This document shows, in pieces, positions 1 to 6,964 of a stretch of 12,597 bases of DNA. The notes under the pieces were generated by a model. The model did not search any database, was not told the origin of the DNA, and saw only the letters and a list, made by a program, of their open reading frames with translations. Source of the stretch: Candidatus Aminicenantota bacterium (GTDB taxonomy: Bacteria > Acidobacteriota > Aminicenantia > UBA2199); the NCBI GenBank assembly GCA_020355945.1, contig CP070627.1, positions 7,245,640-7,258,236 on the forward strand. The letters run 5' to 3'. Made by a program: the position numbers and the translations under genes. How positions within the stretch are numbered: the first letter of the stretch is position 1; each line of letters starts with the position of its first letter.

Positions 1-79
1 TAAGGGAAAAAAATAACACAAAAGTAAAAATAAATCAAGCCCCAAATTTTTCCCGGGTACAGGCTTTCACAGACAAAAA

Positions 80-2233
80 TTAAAGTCCCATTTCTTCCAG
101 CAAATACCGGGCGCCGGAGAATTTTTCTGTTATAAACATGACATAACGAATATCCACACTAATCACCCGCTGGAGTTCCGGTACAATAAAATAATCACCA
201 ATCACACTTTCATAGACCATATCAAAGCTAATACCCACGATATCTCCATTGGCATCCATGACCGGGGACCCGGAACTGCCGCCAGTGACATTAGTGGTAT
301 TAATAAAGCAGGTGGCAATGTCATCCAGGTTTTTGTCAATATATCTTCCAAAATCACGGGCCTGGTATAGTTTCTTGAGTTTTCCCGGTACTTCAAAGGG
401 GAATGTCCCGGTTTCTTTTTCCATTACCCCTGTCAATGTGGTAAGAGCCAGGTAGGTCACCCCATCCCTGGGATGGTAGCTCTTCACCGGGCCATAGGTA
501 AACCGGATAGAGGAATTGGCATCCGGTGCGATTTTACCCTGGTGTATCTCCAGCAGCGCTGCTATGTAAAGCTTCTTTAAATCCTTTCGCTGCTGTCCTA
601 CAATCTTTTCCTTTTGCCGCAGCAGGTTCAATTCCCTTTCAAGCTCTACAGCCAGTTTAATAAAGGGATCGTTGAGTTTTAGAAGACCGGCGGGTTTTAA
701 TTTTACCAGTTCCAATCTCTTTTTCGGGTCTTTCAATATGGTGGAAGCATAAAGCTCATCCACATATTTATTAATTTCCTCCGTTCCTTTTGCAAAAACA
801 GGAATCAACGCCTTTGGCCACCTGGATTTATCCTGGTTTTTTATTTGCTTCAACCGGAATTTCAAATACGCCTTATCGGTTTCCAGGTGAAAGCTCCTTT
901 CCGCAGCTTCAATCCTGGTTTGAATACCCGGTAAATCCTTTTCCTGAAAATTCGCTTCTCGCTGCCTATCCGGTTTTTGTCTTTCTTCAACGGTGCGGGT
1001 GATCAGGTGGGCCTGGTACAGGAGCGCCGCACCTGTTCTGCTGTTTACCAGGGCATCCATTCGCTGTTTTTTCCGGTAAAAATCCATATTCTGTTGCATA
1101 AAATTTTCAATTTCGGCTAATATATTGCCGTATTTTTTCTTACGTTCCGGGTGCTGGTCCAGCCACTGCATCAACTTTGTCTCCAATATTCTCTTTTTTT
1201 CCGGTATTGAGTGTTTTTGAAAACCCTCCAATTTAGCGATGCGGTTCTTTAATCCATTGTAGAGTCCTTTAACCAGGGAAGCATATTTAATCTGGATGTC
1301 GCGATTATCTTTACCTGCTTTTTCAAAAAAGTCAATTGTTTTTTTATATGTTTCTATCAACTGCTTCATTTCTTCAATATCAAATTGAAATTCAGCGGAG
1401 GTGTAATGGCGTTTGGTACTGCCGGGGTACCCCATTATAAAGGTAAAATCACCCTCTTTTACGCCTTCAAGGGAAATCTTTAAAAAAGATTTGGGTTGAT
1501 AGGGGACATGATCAGGGCTGTAGGGAACTCCCACATTATCTTTGGACACATAGGCGCGCAAAAAGGCGAAATCACAGGAATGACGCGGCCACATCCAATT
1601 ATCAACTTCTCCCCCGTAATGTCCAAGGGCATGGGGGGGCGCATAAACGATGCGCACATCCCACAGCCGCTTAAATTTAAAGAGATAATATTTATTGCCA
1701 CTGTACATGGATTTAAACGAAGAATAGAGGTCTTTACCCCGTTTTTCAGCCTTTGCTTCCATTTTTTTCCGGATTCGATCCAGAGTTTGATATTTTTGCT
1801 CTGCGGTCATACCAGGTTTTAGTTTTTTTAAAACAGCGGCAGTAACATCTTCATATCCCAGGAGAACATCTATGTAATAGCCTTTGGCAGGAATCTCTTC
1901 TGTCTTAGCTTTGGCCAGGAATCCTTCGTTAATGTAATCATGCTCTTTATCCGAGGCTCGTTGAATAGCTCTAAACACCACATGGTGATTGGTTAGAATT
2001 AATCCTTCCTTGCTGACAAAAGCGCCGGATGCTCCTCTCACTCTGACCACCGCATTCATAATACCGGTGCCATCTTCTTTGTAAAGACCCCCCGAGTCCA
2101 TTTTCAGTCCCTGGGATTTTAAATCCAACTCCTTCATCTGGTGGGGCATCCACATGCCCTCATCCGCAGCGCCAAACCAGGCAAAAAACAAGATCAAAAC
2201 CGTAAGAAGCATATGCTTTGATGATTTCAACAT
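80..2233 (-). CDS. S46 family dipeptidyl-peptidase (DPP7/DPP11-like), exported
   Basis: Serine exopeptidase that removes dipeptides from the N-terminus of peptides, probably in the periplasm, feeding amino-acid catabolism. With the start at 2233 the protein has 717 residues, close to the usual S46 length. It begins with a signal peptide (MLKSSKHMLLTVLILFFAWF, cleavage near residues 22-24). The chymotrypsin-like triad is visible: His in TNHHVV (about 83-84), Asp in PRHSCDF (about 221) and Ser in GGSSGSPV (about 654). The DNWMWPRH and VDIRYVMF signatures of the family are also present. The frame stays open to a TTG at 2278, but AAAGGAG at 2239-2245 lies 5 nt before the ATG at 2233, and the promoter -10 box overlaps the TTG, so 2233 was chosen. 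The position 18 residues after the catalytic Ser, which is Gly in DPP7 and Arg in DPP11, is Met672 here, so the peptide preference cannot be read directly. The family call is secure; the substrate is not. Confidence 0.93.
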   Translation of the reverse strand: MLKSSKHMLLTVLILFFAWFGAADEGMWMPHQMKELDLKSQGLKMDSGGLYKEDGTGIMNAVVRVRGASGAFVSKEGLILTNHHVVFRAIQRASDKEHDYINEGFLAKAKTEEIPAKGYYIDVLLGYEDVTAAVLKKLKPGMTAEQKYQTLDRIRKKMEAKAEKRGKDLYSSFKSMYSGNKYYLFKFKRLWDVRIVYAPPHALGHYGGEVDNWMWPRHSCDFAFLRAYVSKDNVGVPYSPDHVPYQPKSFLKISLEGVKEGDFTFIMGYPGSTKRHYTSAEFQFDIEEMKQLIETYKKTIDFFEKAGKDNRDIQIKYASLVKGLYNGLKNRIAKLEGFQKHSIPEKKRILETKLMQWLDQHPERKKKYGNILAEIENFMQQNMDFYRKKQRMDALVNSRTGAALLYQAHLITRTVEERQKPDRQREANFQEKDLPGIQTRIEAAERSFHLETDKAYLKFRLKQIKNQDKSRWPKALIPVFAKGTEEINKYVDELYASTILKDPKKRLELVKLKPAGLLKLNDPFIKLAVELERELNLLRQKEKIVGQQRKDLKKLYIAALLEIHQGKIAPDANSSIRFTYGPVKSYHPRDGVTYLALTTLTGVMEKETGTFPFEVPGKLKKLYQARDFGRYIDKNLDDIATCFINTTNVTGGSSGSPVMDANGDIVGISFDMVYESVIGDYFIVPELQRVISVDIRYVMFITEKFSGARYLLEEMGL

Positions 2234-2277
2234 GTTGTCTCCTTTAAGCAGTATATTGTTTTTTTCTTTTAAAACCA

Positions 2278-2306
2278 ATTATAAACCATTTTGCTTTTCA
2301 AGTCAC
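2278..2306 (-). promoter_or_regulatory. Sigma70-type promoter of the S46 peptidase gene
   Basis: On the minus strand GTGACT (2301-2306, four of six matches to TTGACA) is followed after exactly 17 bp by a perfect TATAAT (2278-2283). The -10 box lies 44 bp upstream of the ATG at 2233, leaving room for a short leader that carries the AAAGGAG ribosome site. No operator-like repeat is evident around it. Confidence 0.6.
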
Positions 2307-2330
2307 CCCACAGCATGGCAATTCTAATTT

Positions 2331-2355
2331 TAGCCACGAAGTTACACGAAGAGGC
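2331..2355 (+). repeat. Dispersed intergenic repeat, copy 1 (AGCCACGAAG type)
   Basis: The stretch TAGCCACGAAG followed by TTACACGAAGAGGCAC resembles two other intergenic stretches of this window (4217-4236 and 6192-6222) in the same orientation. It lies between the divergent S46 and potassium-channel genes. It falls in the upstream in-frame extension of the channel gene, which supports the later start at 2420. The function is unknown; similar ACACGAAG-rich repeats are familiar in environmental bacterial genomes. Confidence 0.5.
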
Positions 2356-2419
2356 ACTTGAAAGGTTTTTGGCCGGCGGAGGCTTTATTAATATTTTCTT
2401 TTCTGGTAAAATTATCTTG

Positions 2420-3397
2420 ATGAGTAATTTTAGAAAATTTTTACTGCTTTTTTTAATTTTAGGGGTGCTGATCCTGTTTGATACCATTGGTTATATGTTG
2501 ATAGAAGAAGTTGGTCTCTTTGACGCCCTTTATATGACTGTTATCAGTATCACCACGGTAGGGTATACCGAAGTTTTCCAACTCAGTGCCCGGGGAAGAC
2601 TATTCACCATCTGGGTGATTATCAGCGGCCTGGGTACGTTCTTTTACATTATCGGGAAAATCGCGGAGACCACTTTTGAAGGTAACATCAGGACCATCCT
2701 GGGGAGAAGAAAGATGAAAATGCTGTTAAACATGAAAGACCATGTGATTGTTGCCGGTTTCGGCAGAATGGGTGAACATGTGTGCCGGGAATTGTGCAAG
2801 ATGAAGATCAAATTTGTGATCATTGAAAATGATAATGAGCGATTCGCCTTAGCCGAGGAATTGGAATATAGTGTTATTAATGAAGATGCCACCAGTGAAG
2901 AAGCTTTGCGAAGATCAGGGGTAGAGAAAGCCAAAACCTTTATTTCCTTATTGGCTTCGGATGCAGATAATATTTTTACGGTGATGGCGGTTCGTGAAGT
3001 CAACCCTACTGTTTGTATTATTTCCCGGGCATTGGATACTGCTAATGAGAAACGGTTATACAGGGTGGGTGCCAACCGGGTGGTGACGCCATATGAATTA
3101 AGCTCCCGCCGCATCGTCAATACCGTACTAAGACCCAATGTGGTGGATATGATTGACCTGATGACTTATTCACCTAAAATGGCCATCTCTATCGAGGAAC
3201 TGACCATAAAAGATGATTCCCCTTTTGCAGCGAAACGAATCATCGATTCCGGGTTAAGGCAAAATTACAATGCCATTGTGATTGCCATAAAACGAAAAGA
3301 GGCAATGATTTTCAATCCCAATTTCAACCAGGAAATTTTACCTGGAGACATTCTCATCCTGGTGGGTGAAAAAGATAAATTATTAAACTTGTACTAA
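2420..3397 (+). CDS. Two-TM potassium channel with RCK (TrkA-N/TrkA-C) domain
   Basis: Inner-membrane potassium channel or regulated efflux protein of the MthK/Kch type, 325 residues. A first helix (about 6-27), a pore loop with the selectivity filter TTVGYTE (45-51) and a second helix (about 60-80) are followed by a cytoplasmic RCK unit. This has a Rossmann nucleotide-binding motif GFGRMG (113-118) and an acidic residue ending the second strand (Glu136), as in NAD(H)-binding TrkA-N domains. A TrkA-C domain follows from about 255. The filter ends in Thr-Glu where the textbook filter has Gly-Asp. The frame is open from 2291, but the extra 43 residues look non-native and cover a dispersed repeat, so the ATG before the hydrophobic helix was chosen even though no good Shine-Dalgarno precedes it. 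No convincing promoter was found. It probably serves osmotic or membrane-potential homeostasis; the ligand is unknown. Confidence 0.9.
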   Translation: MSNFRKFLLLFLILGVLILFDTIGYMLIEEVGLFDALYMTVISITTVGYTEVFQLSARGRLFTIWVIISGLGTFFYIIGKIAETTFEGNIRTILGRRKMKMLLNMKDHVIVAGFGRMGEHVCRELCKMKIKFVIIENDNERFALAEELEYSVINEDATSEEALRRSGVEKAKTFISLLASDADNIFTVMAVREVNPTVCIISRALDTANEKRLYRVGANRVVTPYELSSRRIVNTVLRPNVVDMIDLMTYSPKMAISIEELTIKDDSPFAAKRIIDSGLRQNYNAIVIAIKRKEAMIFNPNFNQEILPGDILILVGEKDKLLNLY

Positions 3398-3427
3398 AAA
3401 ATAATCACCTGGAGGCTCTTTCCCGGG

Positions 3428-4195
3428 TTAACTTCCTTTTTCTGCAATGACCAGCATCTCAGGATCCTCCGAGGTCAACGGATCACTGCGACTAAAATGA
3501 CCTAACTTGCAGCCAAAAATTTCAATATGTTTAAAATGAAGGGATTTCAAATACCAGGTCATTTCGCTGGGCATATAAAATCTCTCAATGCATTTAATTA
3601 CCTTTTTTTTCCCTGAATCATCGGTGATTTCAACGGTAGAGGTTTCCCTGAGCGTCAGCGGGTCAAAGTGATGACCTTTACTTTCGAATCCCAGCTCGAA
3701 TCCCTGCTCATTTAAGAATTCTTCCGTTGAGTGATATAGGGGAAATAAGGCATTTAAAGTGGTGAGGATCAGTTTTCCCCCCGGTTTCAGCGCTTTTTGG
3801 GCCTTTTCCAGGATTTGAACGTTCATTTCGTCGGTTTCCATTAACGGGAACGCTCCTTCACAAATCATAATCACTGCATCGAATTCATTGTTAAAATCCA
3901 GGGTTCTGGCATCTGCACGGATAAAATTAATATTTAGACTTTCTTTTTTTGCTTTTTCAATTGCTTTGTCCAGTTGAGATTGGGATAAATCAATGCCTGT
4001 CACTGGATATCCTCTTTTGGCCAGTTCGACAGCATGTCTACCGGTTCCGCAGCCGATATCTAAAATACGTTTGGTTTTATCGAAATTGATTTCCTGTTCG
4101 ATAAAGTCGACTTCACCCCGGGTTCCCCGCGTAAAAGGCTCTTTATCATAGGACTCGGCGTAATTTTCAAACAATTCTTCATACCATTGTTTCAT
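3428..4195 (-). CDS. Class I SAM-dependent methyltransferase
   Basis: Soluble methyltransferase of 255 residues with the Rossmann-like SAM fold. Motif I is ILDIGCGTGRH (44-54), the ribose-binding acidic residue is Asp69 in VTGIDLS, Asp95 in RADARTL contacts the adenine, and motif IV-like FDAVIMICEGAF starts at 105. The C-terminal half is a mixed sheet without a domain that reveals the methyl acceptor, so the substrate is unknown. Two Met codons are possible. AAAAGGAG lies 7 nt before the ATG at 4195 but only 1 nt before the one at 4201, so 4195 was chosen. The gene converges on the channel gene with 30 bp between and no obvious terminator hairpin. Nothing links it to the distant polyketide operon. 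Confidence 0.9.
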   Translation of the reverse strand: MKQWYEELFENYAESYDKEPFTRGTRGEVDFIEQEINFDKTKRILDIGCGTGRHAVELAKRGYPVTGIDLSQSQLDKAIEKAKKESLNINFIRADARTLDFNNEFDAVIMICEGAFPLMETDEMNVQILEKAQKALKPGGKLILTTLNALFPLYHSTEEFLNEQGFELGFESKGHHFDPLTLRETSTVEITDDSGKKKVIKCIERFYMPSEMTWYLKSLHFKHIEIFGCKLGHFSRSDPLTSEDPEMLVIAEKGS

Positions 4196-4216
4196 GTTCA
4201 TTCTCCTTTTCGATTT

Positions 4217-4236
4217 TAGCCGCGAAGTTACAGTGA
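4217..4236 (+). repeat. Dispersed intergenic repeat, copy 2 (AGCCGCGAAG type)
   Basis: TAGCCGCGAAG followed by TTACAGTGA matches copy 1 (2331-2355) at most positions of its first 15 bases. It sits just upstream of the methyltransferase gene. Shortly after it comes a tandem pair of CCATAAATA (about 4269-4286). Both look like intergenic filler rather than control sites. Confidence 0.45.
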
Positions 4237-4292
4237 AACATGAATAGACAAAAAATTCTTTTTTAAAGCCATAAATACCATAAATAGAAGGA

Positions 4293-4310
4293 AATTACAA
4301 TATTGTAATT
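4293..4310. promoter_or_regulatory. Perfect 18-bp palindrome, possible operator
   Basis: AATTACAATATTGTAATT is an exact 18-bp palindrome about 37 bp upstream of the -35 box of the ATPase-nuclease promoter and about 100 bp upstream of the methyltransferase start on the other strand. Its length and symmetry suit a homodimeric regulator. A 9-bp inverted pair, TGGGCTTTC (4313-4321) and GAAAGCCCA (4411-4419), additionally brackets the promoter and reaches the ATG. AT-rich palindromes also arise by chance, and a related ACAAATTACAA-rich stretch is present near 6320-6350, so the operator role is only a suggestion. Confidence 0.35.
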
Positions 4311-4346
4311 CGTGGGCTTTCTTCACAGCAGGTTTTTGCAGGTCAT

Positions 4347-4375
4347 TTGTTTATCCCGGGCGGGTGTGGTATAAT
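4347..4375 (+). promoter_or_regulatory. Promoter of the ATPase-nuclease gene (extended -10)
   Basis: A perfect TATAAT (4370-4375) is preceded by TGG, giving an extended -10 (TGnTATAAT). A weaker -35 TTGTTT (4347-4352) lies at 17-bp spacing. The -10 is 43 bp before the ATG at 4419. The ribosome site is weak: an A-rich run with AGAGAAAG directly before the start. Confidence 0.65.
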
Positions 4376-4418
4376 ACCGACGTGTAACGTATAGAAAAAA
4401 TAAAAAAAGAGAAAGCCC

Positions 4419-6194
4419 ATGAGATTTATAGAGCTTGAATCACCGGTAGTAGGCCGGGAATTGATAGGCAGGGAAGAATGGGTTCATCTTTTCATTGACA
4501 ATTTTGTGAATAAACCGAAGCGAACCGGGCCTTATCAATATGCCCTGGTGGCGCCCCGTCGCACCGGCAAAACCTCGATACTCATGGAAACCTTCAACCG
4601 GCTGTTTCACCAGAGACCGGCCGGGGATGAGTTGATTCCCCTTTATTTCAACCTGGAAGAAATACTAAAGGCTGGCCCCATCGATACCTTCCCGGAACGT
4701 TATCTTTTACAACTCTATGCCGGCATTATCAACTTTGGTCTGGGTAAAGAGGTTTACTCCTACCGGAACCTGGAAATGCCCGAAGCCCTGGAATTATCAA
4801 AGGTTCATGGATTTCATGACTATCTTACCCGCACGCTTCATATGATGGAATATGACCGCAGCCTGCCGGGTGGATTTCCTGCATTCCGGTTGGTGGCGCT
4901 GCTGGGGGATATTAGCCGGGAAACCGGCCAGTCTTTTGCCGTATTGGTAGACGAGGTCCAGGTGGCCCTGGAAATCTACGAAAAAAAAGAGACCGATATC
5001 CTCATGGCCTTTCGCAAGTGTTTTGAACTGGACTTCATGAAGAAACCGAAGGTCTACCATGTTTTTACCGGTTCAGCCGCATCCATGGTGAGTAAAGAAG
5101 TCCTGGGAGGTGAATCCTGTTTATTTGGCCGGATTTATCATAAGGACCTTTTCCCATTGTCACCTCCTGGTGTGAACCAGTTGATCGACTTTCATACGGA
5201 CGGCCCGGTGCCGGAATGGACCAATGAAGCCAGGACCGCGCTTTATGAGATTACCAAAGGCCATCCTTTTTATGCCAAATGCCTGGTAAAAAATCTCCTG
5301 GAAATACAAAGACCAAAACCCACATTCATCGGGGTTCCCCAATTGGAAACCGCTTATAAACAAGAACTCTCTTCCGGGGCCATTTATAAGACACTTAAAG
5401 ATGACTTTTCCAGGTACCTGACCCGGTACAAAGACCCCGGGCTCCTGGAACAAATATTAAAACGGATCGTGGATACCGCAAACGAAGATGGGTTCACAAC
5501 ACCAAAACAATTGCATCAACTCCCTGGATGGGATTCCCAGGCAGCTAAGTACCTGGAGGATTGTGATATTATCCAATTCAACTCTTATACAAGGTTCCTG
5601 GACCCGGTGTTCGAGGATTGGTTTAAACACATCTATTGGAAATATATCAAGGAAAATATATCCATGGAGGAATCCGAACCTGATTTTGCCGGGACCACAG
5701 CAAAACGCCTGGTTAATGACATCGGTTTTCTTTTCCAGCGCCTGGTGCGGATGGCGATTAGCTTTTTTAACGGTCAGTCCGTAAGCGCTGTTTTTTTTGG
5801 CCGGGAAACCGATGAAATTATTCTCTCGAAGATTAAATCAGCAAAAGTGGAATGGTCGTTTTATTGGCCGTCTTCCATTAAACAAGAAGAGGAATACCGC
5901 TTTGATATCACCGGTTTTGGCAAAGATAAAGATCAACCCGGTGAAGAGGAGTGGTGGTTCGTGGAATGTAAATATTGGCAGTCCCGGAAAGTGGGTATCC
6001 CCCAGTTAGAAGAACTTGTTTTCAAAAAGGAAAAATTCCGGGATGCCAGGCAATTCAAAGGGAAACTGGTGTGCTGGTTTTGCTCAAAAGATAAGTTGGG
6101 GCCCCTGGAACAGGAATTTTGTCTAAACAACGATATTTATTTTAGCAGCGCTGACCAGGTAGAACAACTGGTGTGTCAATTACGTAAAATGTAG
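4419..6194 (+). CDS. P-loop ATPase (archaeal ATPase/STAND-like) fused to PD-(D/E)XK nuclease-like domain
   Basis: Protein of 591 residues. The N-terminal ATPase carries Walker A APRRTGKTS (45-53), Walker B FAVLVDEVQ with Asp178-Glu179 and a sensor-like VFTGSA (215-220), followed by the LSPPGVNQL segment typical of archaeal-type ATPases. Residues about 340-415 look like a winged helix (TTPKQLHQLPGW, then RFLDPVFEDWF). The C-terminal part (about 425-591) has the order of a restriction-endonuclease fold: a helix GFLFQRLVRMAI, Asp496 in YRFDITGF, then Glu516 and Lys518 in FVECKYW, then a helix with Gln529. This matches the DUF234-like nuclease part of ATPase_2 proteins or Mrr-type domains. All the catalytic-looking residues are present, so it is probably an active DNA- or RNA-cutting, ATP-controlled protein. 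It stands alone behind its own promoter and repeats follow it. A defence or selfish-element role is inference. Confidence 0.8.
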   Translation: MRFIELESPVVGRELIGREEWVHLFIDNFVNKPKRTGPYQYALVAPRRTGKTSILMETFNRLFHQRPAGDELIPLYFNLEEILKAGPIDTFPERYLLQLYAGIINFGLGKEVYSYRNLEMPEALELSKVHGFHDYLTRTLHMMEYDRSLPGGFPAFRLVALLGDISRETGQSFAVLVDEVQVALEIYEKKETDILMAFRKCFELDFMKKPKVYHVFTGSAASMVSKEVLGGESCLFGRIYHKDLFPLSPPGVNQLIDFHTDGPVPEWTNEARTALYEITKGHPFYAKCLVKNLLEIQRPKPTFIGVPQLETAYKQELSSGAIYKTLKDDFSRYLTRYKDPGLLEQILKRIVDTANEDGFTTPKQLHQLPGWDSQAAKYLEDCDIIQFNSYTRFLDPVFEDWFKHIYWKYIKENISMEESEPDFAGTTAKRLVNDIGFLFQRLVRMAISFFNGQSVSAVFFGRETDEIILSKIKSAKVEWSFYWPSSIKQEEEYRFDITGFGKDKDQPGEEEWWFVECKYWQSRKVGIPQLEELVFKKEKFRDARQFKGKLVCWFCSKDKLGPLEQEFCLNNDIYFSSADQVEQLVCQLRKM

Positions 6195-6222
6195 CAACGA
6201 AGAGACACAAAGGGACACGAAG
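6192..6222 (+). repeat. Dispersed intergenic repeat, copy 3 (AGCAACGAAG type)
   Basis: TAGCAACGAAGAGACAC followed by AAAGGGACACGAAG starts on the stop codon of the ATPase-nuclease gene. It has the periodic ACACGAAG/ACACAAAG pattern of the same repeat family as 2331-2355, in the same orientation. It marks the beginning of a gene-poor kilobase. Confidence 0.5.
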
Positions 6223-6375
6223 TAGAAAACAGTAGGTCAGTGGGGAAGCGCTTAGAAGAACGGTCATTGGTTAGTGGTGAGTGAGTTGAGAAGATAGGAA
6301 GACGAAAGAAATTACAAATCACAAATTACAATGTTCAAAATTACAAACAATTACGGCATACTATCTGTCATCTGC

Positions 6376-6432
6376 CTTCCCAGCTTCTTTCTTTTTCCCA
6401 TCTTCCCAGCTTCTCAGCTTCCCGGCTTCCCT
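6376..6432. repeat. Polypyrimidine CTTCCCAGCTTC repeat tract
   Basis: The 13-mer CTTCCCAGCTTCT occurs at 6376-6388 and again at 6402-6414, followed by the degenerate units CAGCTTCCC and GGCTTCCC. A related tract (GCTTCCCTC, then TTCCCATCTTCC) recurs near 6689-6712. Complementary purine-rich units (GAGAAGATAGGAAGACG) lie near 6289-6305. No coding potential is apparent. This is low-complexity intergenic DNA of unknown role. Confidence 0.55.
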
Positions 6433-6491
6433 CTTTACCCCCTGGCCGCCGGAGGCAGAAGAGCGAAGTCCTATCCACGGCAATAGGAGGT

Positions 6492-6571
6492 CTTCTCTTT
6501 TTTATAAGTGCTCTTGTCTTTGGGAGAAGACGACTTCTCTTTTTTAATCGAGCACTTATCTTGAGGATAAG
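6492..6571. repeat. Mosaic of direct and inverted repeats (fold-back unit 1)
   Basis: The 12-mer CTTCTCTTTTTT occurs twice (6492-6503 and 6534-6545). The first copy is followed by ATAAGTGCTC (6504-6513), the second by its exact reverse complement GAGCACTTAT (6550-6559). Inside sits GAGAAG-ACGA-CTTCTC (6524-6539) followed by six T, which resembles a weak plus-strand intrinsic terminator about 345 bp after the ATPase-nuclease gene. A further hairpin CTTATC-TTGAG-GATAAG spans 6555-6571. Alternative pairings exclude one another. Confidence 0.5.
6524..6545 (+). terminator. Possible weak intrinsic terminator
   Basis: A six-bp stem GAGAAG/CTTCTC closes an ACGA tetraloop and is followed at once by TTTTTT (6540-6545). 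The stem holds only three G-C pairs, and the unit belongs to a larger repeat mosaic, so terminator function is uncertain. It is the best candidate found downstream of the gene ending at 6194. Confidence 0.3.
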
Positions 6572-6616
6572 ATAAAGGTTATTGAAAAGGCAAATTTTCA
6601 GGGCTTTTCCATTATT

Positions 6617-6671
6617 CCAATTGTGAACTGCGACCGCAACGAACCTAAGTTCTGTTCATTCGTATAATTGG
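6617..6671. repeat. Nested inverted repeats (fold-back unit 2)
   Basis: Three nested complementary pairs occupy 55 bp: CCAATT/AATTGG (6617-6622 with 6666-6671), TGAAC/GTTCA (6624-6628 with 6654-6658) and GAAC/GTTC around CTAA (6641-6652). They form one interrupted long hairpin. No coding function is seen. It could be a structured RNA segment or the remains of a small element. Confidence 0.35.
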
Positions 6672-6764
6672 TGGGCCATCTTCACCGCTTCCCTCTTTTC
6701 CCATCTTCCTACTCACCCTACCTCCCAATGAACAATGATCCACTTTTTTATTATTTATTTTTAA

Positions 6765-6874
6765 CCAGGAGGCTGTCCAGGAATGCAAAATTTGTCGTTT
6801 TCAACGACCGGTTTAACGGGCGAGGAAACCGCCAGTCCCGCATCTTGCTGGCGTATTCTCGGACAGCCTCCTGG
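6765..6874. mobile_element. 110-bp element with perfect 14-bp inverted ends and a cloverleaf-like interior
   Basis: CCAGGAGGCTGTCC (6765-6778) and its exact reverse complement GGACAGCCTCCTGG (6861-6874) enclose three internal hairpins: GTCGTT-TTC-AACGAC (6794-6808), CGGTTT/AAACCG (6809-6814 with 6826-6831) and GCCAG/CTGGC (6831-6835 with 6848-6852). The result is a stem closing a junction with three arms. There is no room for a transposase, so it would be a non-autonomous miniature element or a structured RNA. No clear target-site duplication flanks it. An 81-codon open frame crossing it (6668-6913) has no protein-like character and was left out. Confidence 0.5.
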
Positions 6875-6964
6875 CGGTTATCCAATTCCAGAAGAGGTAA
6901 GACACTTACATAGAATTTACTGTCATTCAATTTGTTCTGTTCTATAGGCAGTTTTTCTGAAAAT

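Noticed and set aside
1480..1822. Open frames inside or opposite the S46 gene
   Set aside because: They are shadows of the peptidase coding sequence, with no ribosome sites and no protein-like composition.
2234..2278. In-frame extension of the S46 peptidase to a TTG at 2278
   Set aside because: It would place the start inside the promoter -10 box and put 15 residues before a clear signal peptide; the ATG at 2233 has its own AAAGGAG.
2291..2419. In-frame extension of the potassium channel to 2291
   Set aside because: The added residues are encoded by a dispersed repeat and precede the natural hydrophobic first helix.
6320..6352. Repeats of the ACAAATTACAA type as a possible CRISPR or iteron array
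   Set aside because: The units are short, degenerate and irregularly spaced, without spacers or a replication gene nearby.
6668..6913. 81-codon plus-strand open frame
   Set aside because: It crosses a polypyrimidine tract and the 110-bp inverted-repeat element, has no ribosome site and shows no recognisable protein pattern.
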